Assembly (NCBI GenBank): GCA_963422445.2
Contig: OY729512.2
Coordinates: 4,030,001-4,094,000, forward strand
From: G963422445 sp963422445
Lineage (GTDB): Bacteria > Pseudomonadota > Alphaproteobacteria > Thalassobaculales > Thalassobaculaceae
Direction: 5' to 3'
DNA: 64,000 nt
Every line of letters begins with the position of its first letter. The stretch's first letter is position 1. Below, one piece after another: positions 48,601 to 56,753 of this stretch. The notes under the pieces are model-generated. The model ran no database searches. It had not been told where the DNA came from and saw only the letters and a list, made by a program, of their open reading frames with translations. Both the position numbers and the translations under genes were made by a program.

Positions 48601-49079
48601 GCGATACGCCGGGCAATATGGTCGGTCCGGAGGCCGAACGCACCGCTCTCGTGCGCCATTGCTGCCGGCTCTACGTCATCGGCGCCAATATCACGGTTCC
48701 TGTGTTCACGGTGGTCCTTCGCAAGGCCTACGGCCTTGGGGCCCAGGCCATGGCTGGTGGCGGTTTTCACGCGCCGTTCTTTGCGGTTTCGTGGCCGACC
48801 GGCGAATATGGCGGTATGGGCCTCGAAGGCGCCGTCAAGCTTGGTTACCGGGATCAGCTCGCGGCCATCAAGGATCTTGACGAGCGGCGACGGGCTTATG
48901 AACAGATGGTGGCCGATGCCTATGACCGCGGCAAGGCCTTGAACACGGCATCGCTTTTCGAAATCGACGATGTCATCGACCCGGCGGATACGCGGCGCTG
49001 GATCGTGGGCGGTCTGCAGGCGATGCCGCCGGCCCTCCCGCGCGACAGCAAGAAGCGACCCTGGATCGACACCTGGTAG
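45696..49079 (+). CDS. Single-chain biotin-dependent acyl-CoA carboxylase
   Basis: One 1127-residue chain holds all activities. Biotin carboxylase spans about residues 10-450 (VLIANRGEIAIRIARAAADA; ATP grasp IKAVAGGGGRGMRAI; LEFNARLQVEHTVTEAVTGL). The biotinyl domain near 545-600 has the biotin Lys in IMESMKMEHEV. The carboxyltransferase spans about 620-1127 (YDYAVLAGTQGKKNHQKKDR; LAEGGGGRPGDTDG; LCDTPGNMVGPEAERTALVR; AYGLGAQAMAGGGF). Most bacteria split these into two or three subunits. Bacterial single-chain long-chain acyl-CoA carboxylases are a known precedent. The acyl-CoA substrate is unknown. Confidence 0.9.
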   Translation: MDSAKEAGGVKTVLIANRGEIAIRIARAAADAGLTTIAVCSDDDAESLHTRIADRTIVLDGRGPAAYLDLEAIVAAADTAGADCIHPGYGFLSENPAFACATAAAGLTFIGPSPESLAILGDKTMARNLARNAGVPVIEGTDGPTDSADIRSFLDSQGPGQSIMIKAVAGGGGRGMRAITRDDDLDAAIARCRSEAEAAFGNGALYAERLIPAARHVEVQIAADLHSDVVVLGDRDCSLQRRRQKIVEIAPTPGLSREQRETLAMSAAALARAAGYHGLGTAEFLLDSEGTLAFLEFNARLQVEHTVTEAVTGLDLVAMQFEIAAGAPLAGLVVPSPRGHAIQVRVNLETMTSDGGTRPSGGTLSTFEPPAGPGVRVDHSGYVGYRTNSLYDPLLAKVIVHAGRGDPAQAAAKAARALSEFRLEGVASNIGFLRALLAREEWSDYRFDTCFVERESAPLLRAVDESPPRLSRPDNLAPDASRAQIAGARIDATDPLAVLDHGRAANTLDFNIAANSLSPGGHVLRAPMPGAILNITVTPGDAIWAGRVVLIMESMKMEHEVVADVSGILRRIEVAPGDTVFEDSPLLLIEEADVDAGTDETSETPDLDAIRPDLAEVETRRALGFDDNRPEAVARRRKTDQRTARENVEDLVDPGTFIEYGPMVVAARRSRTSLDELIRRTPADGLIGGIGQINGGLLPDADTRCMVMSYDYAVLAGTQGKKNHQKKDRLFRLAERWRLPIVFLAEGGGGRPGDTDGYYAGNLHTPAFHLFGRLSGNAPMVGIVSGRCFAGNAVILGCCDVTIATANATIGMGGPAMIEGGGLGVFRPEDVGPAEVMRRNGVIDIAVADEAEAIAAAKKYLSYFQGAHSHWEAADQRLLRQIVPENRLRVYDIRQAIDLIADTDSVLELRRDFGVGMITALARIEGTPVGLIANNPRHIGGAIDSEAADKAARFMQLCDAYDLPIVSLCDTPGNMVGPEAERTALVRHCCRLYVIGANITVPVFTVVLRKAYGLGAQAMAGGGFHAPFFAVSWPTGEYGGMGLEGAVKLGYRDQLAAIKDLDERRRAYEQMVADAYDRGKALNTASLFEIDDVIDPADTRRWIVGGLQAMPPALPRDSKKRPWIDTW

Positions 49080-49180
49080 CGATGCTGCGGCTGTGCAGAT
49101 TTTCCAGCGCCTTGCAAAAATGCGTCCCGATACTGGCTAGCCGAGTCACAAAACGATCAGGAAAAGGGAGTCTCTCGACT

Positions 49181-50020
49181 TCAGTAAGGCCTGTCGCCCT
49201 GCACCAGAACACGGTAGAGCATGCGATGTTGAGTGTGGTCGAAATCGAAACCGGCCTTGTGCATGGCAGACCGATTGTCGATCAGGAGCATATCGCCCAA
49301 CCGATACTGGTGGGTGTAGACAAATTCCGGCCGAATTACGGTTTCCAGCAATTTCGAAAGAAAGATCTGGGTCTCGGCCGGGTCCATGCCGATTATCTTT
49401 TCGGTCTTGTTCTGGTGGAACCAGAGTGCCCGAGTGCCACGTTCGGGATGCGTGCGGACGAGAGGATGGACGACCAGTTCGTCTTCCTCCTGCTTTGCCT
49501 GCACGACATCGGGATTCCCGGTCGCGGCACGGGCGCTGCTGATGAGCGTATTCTGCGTTTTCATGCCGAACAGCCGATTCTGCATCTCCGGCGAGAGCGC
49601 CGCGAACGCAGCCCGCATATTGCAGACCGATGTTCCGCCGCCGCGGTCCGGCAGCGCAATCGGATAGAGGGACGTGAACTTTGGCGGACATTCCTTGTTG
49701 GTGTGATCGGTGTGCCAACTGGCATTTGCAGCCATTTTCGCCGGCTTGCCGGTACTGTCCCGGTGCCGGTTCGAAAGCGTGCTGACGATCGGCACGCCTT
49801 CGGCCAGATACATCCGGTTCTGGTCCTCCATCAAGGTACCAAATAGGCTTGCCGCCGCCGCAAAACCGGCGGCGTCGAGGGTCTGGTTCCGGACAATCAA
49901 TACAACATGGTCGACAAGAGCGTCATAAAGAGCCTGTCGGGTCTCGTCGCCAACCGATCCGCCGAGATCGACCCCATGAACTTCGGCACCGATATGGTCC
50001 CTGATTCTGTTGATTTCCAT
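49181..50020 (-). CDS. TauD/TfdA-family Fe(II)/2-oxoglutarate dioxygenase (first)
   Basis: 279 residues. Iron ligands are in ASWHTDHTNKE (H-x-D) and IDNRSAMHKAGFDF (distal His). The 2-oxoglutarate Arg is in HRMLYRVLVQG, the last motif. It lies 18 bp downstream of a second TauD-like gene on the same strand, so they form an operon. The protein starts MEINRIRDHIGAEVHGVDLG, typical of the family. The substrate is unknown: taurine, a herbicide-like aryloxy acid, or another carboxylate. Confidence 0.9.
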   Translation of the reverse strand: MEINRIRDHIGAEVHGVDLGGSVGDETRQALYDALVDHVVLIVRNQTLDAAGFAAAASLFGTLMEDQNRMYLAEGVPIVSTLSNRHRDSTGKPAKMAANASWHTDHTNKECPPKFTSLYPIALPDRGGGTSVCNMRAAFAALSPEMQNRLFGMKTQNTLISSARAATGNPDVVQAKQEEDELVVHPLVRTHPERGTRALWFHQNKTEKIIGMDPAETQIFLSKLLETVIRPEFVYTHQYRLGDMLLIDNRSAMHKAGFDFDHTQHRMLYRVLVQGDRPY

Positions 50021-50038
50021 CGCGTTTCTCCTGAAGAG

Positions 50039-50923
50039 TCAGGCCGCCTTCTGTCCGACGGTCGGTCCGTCACCGGCCAGAGTCGTGCGGCGCATGTCAC
50101 AGGGCTCATCCGGAGGGAACGGTCTCGCCCGGTGCATCGTCTGGCGATTGTCCCACATCACGAGATCGCCGACGCGCCATTTATGGACATGTACGAATGC
50201 CGGCTGCGTGGCGTGTTCGATGAGGTCGCGTAACAGAAGCCGTGCCTCGGCGACCGGCATTCCATCGGTGAAGCCAGCATGCGACGACAGAAATAGCGAT
50301 TTGCGGCCGGTTGACGAATGCACACGCACCAGGCGCTGGCGGACCGGAGCGAAGCGTGCCCGCTCCTCGTCCGTGAAATTGGTAAAGCCGATCTGCTCTC
50401 GTGAATACATCTGCGAATGTTGGCAAATCAGATCGTCGATCTCGTCCCGGGTTTCAGTATCAAGCGCATCGTAGGCGGACGGCATGTGAGCGAATTCGGT
50501 ATTACCACCGCTGGAAGGCACCGACAGCGCATGCAGAATCGAGTACTTTGCCGGTACGGGCTTGAAGGAACTGTCGGAATGCCAGAGGCGATTACCGATC
50601 GCAAAAAGCCGGCGGCGATCGTCCGACGCAAAGGGTCTGTCGTTCTTGTCCAGATTCGAGATATCAGCAAAGGTTGATGGCAACCGCATGTCCTGCGGCG
50701 CCCTCAAACTTGTTCCAATCGCCTGTTCGATAGGCCCCAATGCACGGCTAAAGGCCAGTTGCTGATCGTCGTTGATCGATTGTCCGCGAAAGACAAGAAC
50801 GGCAAAGCGGTCCATTCCTGCGTGAATCGCGTCAATATCGGCAGTCGGTACCGGCTGGGCCAGATTGACTCCGCGAACCTCGCCGGCAAAACACCGGCCG
50901 ATCCGAGTGATGGTCAGGGTCAT
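50039..50923 (-). CDS. TauD/TfdA-family Fe(II)/2-oxoglutarate dioxygenase (second)
   Basis: 294 residues and only distantly similar to its neighbour. Iron ligands are in NRLWHSDSSFKPVPAKYSIL (H-x-D) and MWDNRQTMHRARPF (distal His). The co-substrate Arg is in CDMRRTTLAGDGPT. This LWHSDSSF pattern resembles the 2,4-D dioxygenase TfdA subgroup. It is the upstream gene of the pair and is divergent from the asparaginase gene, with about 110 bp between. Confidence 0.9.
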   Translation of the reverse strand: MTLTITRIGRCFAGEVRGVNLAQPVPTADIDAIHAGMDRFAVLVFRGQSINDDQQLAFSRALGPIEQAIGTSLRAPQDMRLPSTFADISNLDKNDRPFASDDRRRLFAIGNRLWHSDSSFKPVPAKYSILHALSVPSSGGNTEFAHMPSAYDALDTETRDEIDDLICQHSQMYSREQIGFTNFTDEERARFAPVRQRLVRVHSSTGRKSLFLSSHAGFTDGMPVAEARLLLRDLIEHATQPAFVHVHKWRVGDLVMWDNRQTMHRARPFPPDEPCDMRRTTLAGDGPTVGQKAA

Positions 50924-51034
50924 GCGCCGTCTCCCGGCCGATGATTTATCCGTTTGCGTTTTCCTACACTATGATCGTAACAGTGAAAGGCCGTTCTGTC
51001 AGCCGTTGCGACCCCGTTGTCCCATGGAGAGCAT

Positions 51035-52045
51035 ATGATGTCCGCAAAAATGCCGCGAATCGCATTTCTCGGAACCGGTGGAACCATTTCCTATACCGGA
51101 CGCGATACCATGGATGTCTGGGAATACATGGACTACGGAACCCGCTTAGTCGTATCGGATATCCTCGAACGATTTCCCGAGGCCCGTAACGCCGCGGATA
51201 TCGTCACCTTTGATGTTCGGCAGGTTTCCAGTTCCGGAATCGTGCCGGACGACTGGCTGGCACTCACAGCCAGAATCCGGGAGATTTCCGAAACCCGGGA
51301 CGATATTGACGGAATCGTCGTCACTCATGGCACGGCGACCCTTGAGGAAACAGCATATTTCCTGTCGTTGACGGCCAAGACCGACCGTCCTGTCGTTGTC
51401 ATCGGAGCCCAGCGCCCTGCGACAGGATTCGCCACCGATGCCGGTAGCAATCTGCTGGCGGCAGTGCGAACCGCGGGATCATCCGAAGCGCACGGGCTCG
51501 GCGTTCTTGTGGTTTTGAACGAAGAAATCCAAGCGGCCCGCGAGGTCACGAAGACATCGACGCTGCGACTGGAAACGTTCCGGACACCGGATCTCGGCAT
51601 GCTGGGATATGCGGACCCTGATGGCCGTGTGGCGATTTATCGCCGGCCCGCCCGCCCACACACGACGAACACCGAATTCGACATGCATGGCATCGCCGCT
51701 CTGCCCCGGGTCGATATCGTTCCGAGTTATGCCGGTGCCGACGGCGCCGCGATCGACGCGTTCGTCACCGCAGGCGCAAAGGCATTGGTCATTGCCACGC
51801 TTGCCCCCGGTCTTCCAACCCCAACCCAGATCGAACGGCTCGCCGCCGCGCAAGACCAGGACGTGATCGTCATCTACAGCACGAGGGCGGGAAGCGGACG
51901 GGTGTTGCGCCGCGCCACGATGCACCGCGACAACATCGTCGCTGCCGACAATCTCAATCCACAGAAAGCACGGGTTCTCGCGATGGTCGCGCTTACCAGG
52001 ACACAGGATCCTGACGAAATCCAGCGTATTTTCGATACGTACTGA
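51035..52045 (+). CDS. Asparaginase/glutaminase family protein
   Basis: 336 residues. The first nucleophile Thr is in IAFLGTGGTISYTG and the second Thr in GIVVTHGTATLEETAYFLSL. The early ATG at 51035 (MMSAKMPRIAF) follows an AGAGCAT site. No signal peptide is visible, so it is cytoplasmic and probably type I-like. The C-terminal half (KALVIATLAPGLPTPTQIER) completes the two-domain fold. It ends at the edge of a low-GC patch. Confidence 0.9.
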   Translation: MMSAKMPRIAFLGTGGTISYTGRDTMDVWEYMDYGTRLVVSDILERFPEARNAADIVTFDVRQVSSSGIVPDDWLALTARIREISETRDDIDGIVVTHGTATLEETAYFLSLTAKTDRPVVVIGAQRPATGFATDAGSNLLAAVRTAGSSEAHGLGVLVVLNEEIQAAREVTKTSTLRLETFRTPDLGMLGYADPDGRVAIYRRPARPHTTNTEFDMHGIAALPRVDIVPSYAGADGAAIDAFVTAGAKALVIATLAPGLPTPTQIERLAAAQDQDVIVIYSTRAGSGRVLRRATMHRDNIVAADNLNPQKARVLAMVALTRTQDPDEIQRIFDTY

Positions 52046-52440
52046 TCATTCGCTTTTGTACCCGTTAACAATAGAATACTTTTCAAACCCATTCGCGAGG
52101 TTAAAACTCCAGGATATGTTCGGAAATCCGGCCAAATACGGTCGGTATGTCGCTAAGAACATTATCAATTTGTATCGAAATCCGTTATCAAAACACTTTT
52201 CGAGCCAAAATCATCGCTTCTTCATCATCAAAATATTCCAGACCGATCCTCGATTTGCGCCAGATATTTCACAAACCTTACGAAGGTGTTCCGCATTAAA
52301 TGAAGAATTTCTATTGTTCTATTGACGCTCTTAATAGGAATACTCGACTCAATATAAACATCATTGTCAGCTCCGATACATTTACTATGTTTTACTTACA
52401 TTAGCAACAGACAATCGGGTAAATTTTTGGAATTAAAAAA
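52046..52440. other. Low-GC region without recognisable gene
   Basis: About 395 bp, strikingly AT-rich compared with its flanks. Both strands contain many stops and no family motif that I can read. It continues to the second 111-bp repeat and beyond. It probably marks foreign DNA now decayed. Confidence 0.5.
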
Positions 52441-52551
52441 ACCGCTTATGCACGTGGCTCCGGTGGCACAAGATGTTACCCCCGATGTCGACTATTCCCG
52501 GCACGCCAAACGTTACATGTGCGTTTCACCGGAGCCACGTGCATAAGCGGT
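52441..52551. repeat. 111-bp palindromic mobile repeat, copy 2 (inverted)
   Basis: The same ends as copy 1 (ACCGCTTATGCACGTGGCTC and complement). The core is copy 1 in reverse complement with a handful of differences. I see no exact 8-bp flanking duplication here, so it may be an older insertion. Confidence 0.85.
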
Positions 52552-52789
52552 TCGAAAATATTAAATATTTTCCCGTACTCTCTGTTGGATCTAAAGCCTC
52601 AGCGTTGGGTGCCAAAATTTACCAACCCTCTTTATTTGTACTTACTCATATTCCCCAAAAGAGTGCGACATTTCATTCCGCGATCAACATCACTGAAGAT
52701 CGGATCATATGGTGAAACTTTAAGGCTCGATTCGTGAATCTCAGGTATCGTGACAGGATCTCGTCCGATTCGCCTTGGAGACGGGAGAG

Positions 52790-53316
52790 ATGGATCACGA
52801 GCGGCTTCGGGATTGGTTATCACGTGTCGATCTGTTGACGGCGGCTCCGCGCAAGGAGGTCGCGGCGGTGTTGTCGAACCTATTGGAGAGCGCGGCTTCG
52901 CGCGCGAGCAGGTGCCAATCCTGGTCGCCGCCGACCGTGCGGGCAAGACCCTCAGCCATACCCTGACCGCCCTCAACGCAGACTGCATGAAGGAGGGGTT
53001 GAAGCCGGTCATTGCACCGGATGCGCTGCCCCAACGCCAGCCGCTGCTATCCGCCCGTTGCGGTGGCGTTCGACATCCCTCACGAGAACATCAACGCTTC
53101 TCCTGGCGAGCGGGTCCGGGGCGCGCTGCACATCCAGACGGTCAATGCCATCACAGCCGGGTCAAGGGCTTCCTGCGCGGTTTCCGCGGCATCGCCACCA
53201 AGTATCAGGACAGCTATCTGCGGTGATTCGATCTCATCGGACTCGGCGATCGGTCATCGCTCGGAGCGTGCCTCGAGGCGGCGATGGCCAGACCGTGCCA
53301 GCGTTTTGCAAATTGA
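52790..53316 (+). pseudogene. ISXO2-like (IS1595 superfamily) transposase relic
   Basis: It starts MDHERLRDWLSRVDLLTAAP, loses the zinc-finger and first DDE part to an internal deletion, then reads REQVPILVAADRAGKTLSHT, LTALNADCMKEGLKPVIAPD, GERVRGALHIQTVN and HSRVKGFLRGFRGIATKYQD. A TGA stands where Trp is expected (SYLR-stop-FDLIGLGD). It ends MARPCQRFAN at 53316. Several frame changes are needed. It lies inside the low-GC patch. Confidence 0.65.
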
Positions 53317-53703
53317 GCTAATTTTAATTAACTTTTCTCGAAATCTTAATGCTTTGACGGAGTCACCATATCCTAAATCAATAACTTCCATATATTTCTT
53401 TAGCAGTTTTATAAAGCCGTTACCCCGAGGACGCTCACTCGCAGCGATTATCGGAGGCGGCACATCACCAGCTTCGGCATCATACGTCGAGGCGGGCGGC
53501 GATTTCGCAAAAATTGCACGATTATCGTGCCGTAATTCAAGAATTTATTCCGGTTTGGCCGTCACCAACACTTGCAAACTGCGCATCGTAACGATAAACT
53601 GTGTATTGGGACTATCCACATCAAGTCGTTCAAGACCCGCTGCCACCATTCCGTGTGCAAGTGCAGATCTACTTTATCAATCAACACGCTGGAATTGAGG
53701 TTT
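53317..53703 (-). pseudogene. C-terminal relic of an AAA-family (AAA_21-type) ATPase
   Basis: Minus-strand frames read SVLIDKVDLHLHTEWWQRVL, a Walker B region with Lys for the usual Glu (IDEIDLHLHP). This is followed by LMWIVPNTQFIVTMRSLQVL after a one-base shift, then TAA where Gln is expected, then ILELRHDNRAIFAKSPPAST and GNGFIKLLKKYMEVIDLGYG. This is the C-terminus of ATPases seen in OLD-type or defence-associated pairs. No intact partner is present. Confidence 0.5.
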
Positions 53704-53806
53704 CTGTCATTGCCTGAACGCAGGCCGCGTTTCTACCCATCCCCTCGACAACGACCATTCATTGCACCAATCTTGGCCTAACTAACGATCCGGGAGATCA
53801 CAATAG

Positions 53807-55492
53807 ATGGCGAAACTGACTGGCGCAGCCGCCATGGCCGACATGCTCAAGAGCTATGGCGTTACCCATGTCTTCTATCTGCCCGCCGTACTTCGGCGCA
53901 TGCTCATGGAACTCGAACGGCGCACGACGATCAGAAACATCCACGCCCACACCGAAGCCGGCGCGGTCTATATGGCGGACGGCTACGCCCGGGCTTCGGG
54001 ACGACCAGGGATCTGCATGGCACAGATCGTGGGCGCCCTGAATCTTTGCGCCGGTCTCCGTGATGCCCATCTTGCAAAAGCACCTTTGATCGCACTGACA
54101 GGCGGGCGCGAAGCCAATCATCGGGATCGCTGGGCCTACCAGGAAGTCGATGACCTCCCCGCGTTTACCCCTTACACCAAGATGAATGCGGCGCTTGATG
54201 ACCCGGAGCGGCTGCCGGACATGCTGCGCCAGGCGTTTCGCATGGCGACGACAGGCACTCCCGGTCCGGTCCATCTCCAGCTCGCCGGCAACACAGGCCA
54301 GGCCATCGAAACGGCCGAAATCTCTTTCGACGGCATTGTCGAACCCCGCTATGGACAGGTTCCACCCGACCGCCCGACACCGGATCCCGACCGGGTACGC
54401 GAGGCCGCGCGCCGGATCGCCGCGGCCGAACGCCCCGTCATCGTTGCCGGCGGCGGCGTCCGGGTATCCAGCGCAGGCGAAGCCCTGGTCCGGTTGGCCG
54501 AAGCGATGCAGGTGCCTGTTGCGACATCCCTCAACGCCAAGGACACGATCCTCGAAACCAACCCTCTTTCGGTTGGCGTGGTCGGCACCTACTCTCGCCG
54601 CTCCGCCAACCAGGTCGTCGCGAATGCCGATCTCGTGGTTTTCATCGGTACCCGGGCCGGCGGCATGACGACGCATTTCTGGACGATCCCGGCTCCCGGT
54701 ACCCCGGCCGTGCAGATCGATATCGACCCCGGTATTGTCGGCCGCAATTATCCGACCGACATCGCCGTCGTCGGCGACGCTCGGACAACCCTCGAACGTA
54801 TGGCGGACCTCAACGTTCCCGTGCCTGAAAGCCGGGCGGCATGGTGCGCGCAGGCCCGCGCCTGTTGTGACTCCTACAAGGCGGACTTCGCAAATCTCTA
54901 TCGCTCCGACGCAACACCGATTCGCCCGGAACGGCTTGTCCACGAACTTTCCTCTGCGATGCCTAAAGACGCGCTTGTTGCGGTGGATACCGGGCATTCC
55001 GGAATGTGGATGGGCGGCATGTTCGAAATGCGCCACCCGCAGCAAAGCTATATCCGCAGCGCCGGTCATCTCGGCTGGGCCTTTCCGGCGGCGATCGGCG
55101 CGAAATGTGGCATCCCCGACCGGCCTGTGATCTGCTTCACGGGCGATCTCGGGTTCTGGTATCACATGTCGGAAGTCGAAACTGCGGTTCGCTGCGGCAT
55201 CAATACAGTGACGATCATCAACAATAATCATTCCGGCAACCAAGCGCTGCACGGCACCAGCCGTCTTTACAACGGGCAGCCGACCGAACGATCGAAGGAG
55301 CTGTGGGTACAGAACGAAACCAATTTTGCCGCCATTGCCGAAAACATGGGCGCTCTCGGACTCCGGGTTGAAAACCCCGGAGATATCGCGCCGGCTTTTC
55401 AACAGGGCCTGGTGGCCGGCCGGCCGGTCGTCATTGATGTCGTCAGCGATATCGGGGTTGTGGCCCCGCTGGCATGGGAGAAGGATGATTGA
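53807..55492 (+). CDS. Thiamine-pyrophosphate-dependent enzyme (acetolactate synthase-like)
   Basis: 561 residues with the three domains of this family. N-terminal pyrimidine-binding domain: HAHTEAGAVYMADGYARASG (catalytic Glu50). Central domain: ERPVIVAGGGVRVSSAGEAL. C-terminal TPP domain: ICFTGDLGFWYHMSEVETAV, then VTIINNNHSGNQAL, the GD...NN motif. It overlaps the next dehydrogenase gene by 4 bp. No regulatory subunit is nearby, so a decarboxylase or ligase role is more likely than valine synthesis. Confidence 0.88.
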   Translation: MAKLTGAAAMADMLKSYGVTHVFYLPAVLRRMLMELERRTTIRNIHAHTEAGAVYMADGYARASGRPGICMAQIVGALNLCAGLRDAHLAKAPLIALTGGREANHRDRWAYQEVDDLPAFTPYTKMNAALDDPERLPDMLRQAFRMATTGTPGPVHLQLAGNTGQAIETAEISFDGIVEPRYGQVPPDRPTPDPDRVREAARRIAAAERPVIVAGGGVRVSSAGEALVRLAEAMQVPVATSLNAKDTILETNPLSVGVVGTYSRRSANQVVANADLVVFIGTRAGGMTTHFWTIPAPGTPAVQIDIDPGIVGRNYPTDIAVVGDARTTLERMADLNVPVPESRAAWCAQARACCDSYKADFANLYRSDATPIRPERLVHELSSAMPKDALVAVDTGHSGMWMGGMFEMRHPQQSYIRSAGHLGWAFPAAIGAKCGIPDRPVICFTGDLGFWYHMSEVETAVRCGINTVTIINNNHSGNQALHGTSRLYNGQPTERSKELWVQNETNFAAIAENMGALGLRVENPGDIAPAFQQGLVAGRPVVIDVVSDIGVVAPLAWEKDD

Positions 55493-56535
55493 GTATCAGA
55501 ATCCTGTCGCTAAGTCCGATGCCGTCGGCCATTCAGGACCAAATTCGTTCCATCGACCCGGCTATCACGCTGACTATGGTGCCAAGTTGGTTCGATGGCG
55601 AGATCCGCGACACCTGGCCGGTCTTTACGACGACACGCTATCTGCCGGCCGACTCACAGGGTCAGGCAACACGGGAGGAACGGGATGCCCTGTTGGCTGA
55701 AAGTGAGATCCTGGTGGTCGGGTTTCCGTTTCCACTCGACCTCAAGGCGCGATCGCCAAATCTGAAATGGGTGCACCAGAGACCGGCGGGCACATCGAAT
55801 ATGTTGCGCGGCGATTTGTGGGCATCGGACGTGGTCGTGACATCGTCGCGTGGCCACGCTCATAATCTGCCGATCGCGGAGTACACCCTTGCCGGCATAT
55901 TGCATTTCGCGAAGGGTTTGAACATTGCGGAACTTGAGCGTGCCGACGGCCAGTTTCAGGCCAGATCCTATCGGTCGACCCAATTGGCCGGCAAGACGCT
56001 CTGCGTTGTCGGAGCCGGCGGCATCGGGCGGGAAGTCGGACGACTCTGCGCTGCGGTTGGCATGACCGTTGTGGGAACCCGCCGTAATTCCGCACCGCCA
56101 AGCGGCGGTTTCCAGGAGATCCGGGGCGCCGACGGATTGCACGATCTGTTGTCCCGCGCAGACTATGTCGCGGTCTGCTGCCAGTGGACCCCCGAGACCG
56201 AAAAACTGATTGACGACAAGGCCTTCACAGCGATGAAGGATGGCACCGTCCTGTTGAATATCGCTCGCGGCGAAATCATTGACGAGGGTGCACTGGTCGC
56301 CGCACTTGATACCGGCAAATTGCGCGGCGCCGTCCTCGATGTCTATGTCGGCGAGTTCGACCGGCCGCCTCCGGCCCGGCTCTGGTCTGACAATCGAGTT
56401 CTGATCACACCGCATATCTCTGCAGCATCCGATATCAACAGCCATCGAGGCAATGCGCTGTTTGTCGAGAATCTACACCGTTACCTCGCCGGAGAACCAC
56501 TCGAGAATGTCATCGACTGGAAACGCGGATACTGA
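55489..56535 (+). CDS. D-2-hydroxyacid dehydrogenase, coupled to the TPP enzyme
   Basis: 348 residues. Start is TTG at 55489, inside TTGA shared with the upstream stop and preceded by GGAGAAGGA. A later ATG at 55516 is possible. Motifs: CVVGAGGIGREVGRLCAAVG (NAD-binding), LLNIARGEIIDEGALV (Arg), LDVYVGEFDRPPP (Glu region) and LITPHISAASDINSH (His). Translational coupling suggests the pair handle one 2-oxoacid. Confidence 0.85.
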   Translation: MSIRILSLSPMPSAIQDQIRSIDPAITLTMVPSWFDGEIRDTWPVFTTTRYLPADSQGQATREERDALLAESEILVVGFPFPLDLKARSPNLKWVHQRPAGTSNMLRGDLWASDVVVTSSRGHAHNLPIAEYTLAGILHFAKGLNIAELERADGQFQARSYRSTQLAGKTLCVVGAGGIGREVGRLCAAVGMTVVGTRRNSAPPSGGFQEIRGADGLHDLLSRADYVAVCCQWTPETEKLIDDKAFTAMKDGTVLLNIARGEIIDEGALVAALDTGKLRGAVLDVYVGEFDRPPPARLWSDNRVLITPHISAASDINSHRGNALFVENLHRYLAGEPLENVIDWKRGY

Positions 56536-56753
56536 ACCGGCCGCAGTTTCGCGTCACGGAAAGATCGGGCCCGGTCGACCAGGACGCAGATCGGGTTTCG
56601 ATCGGTCTGTCAGCGGAAGTCCCGATGTTCGGCACTACTATGTGGCCTGGAACGGTCCGCCATGGCGGTCCCGTTTTGCTTCCGGCGTCTGGAATGGTCA
56701 GACATCATACGGCATAATGCGGCGTTATGGTGACCCTTGTACCGGGAAATCAA

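Noticed and set aside
1264..53703. Reassigned stop codons (for example TGA as Trp)
   Set aside because: Lesions involve TAG, TAA and TGA and stand for different expected residues. Intact genes use all three as normal terminators. Frameshifts accompany them.
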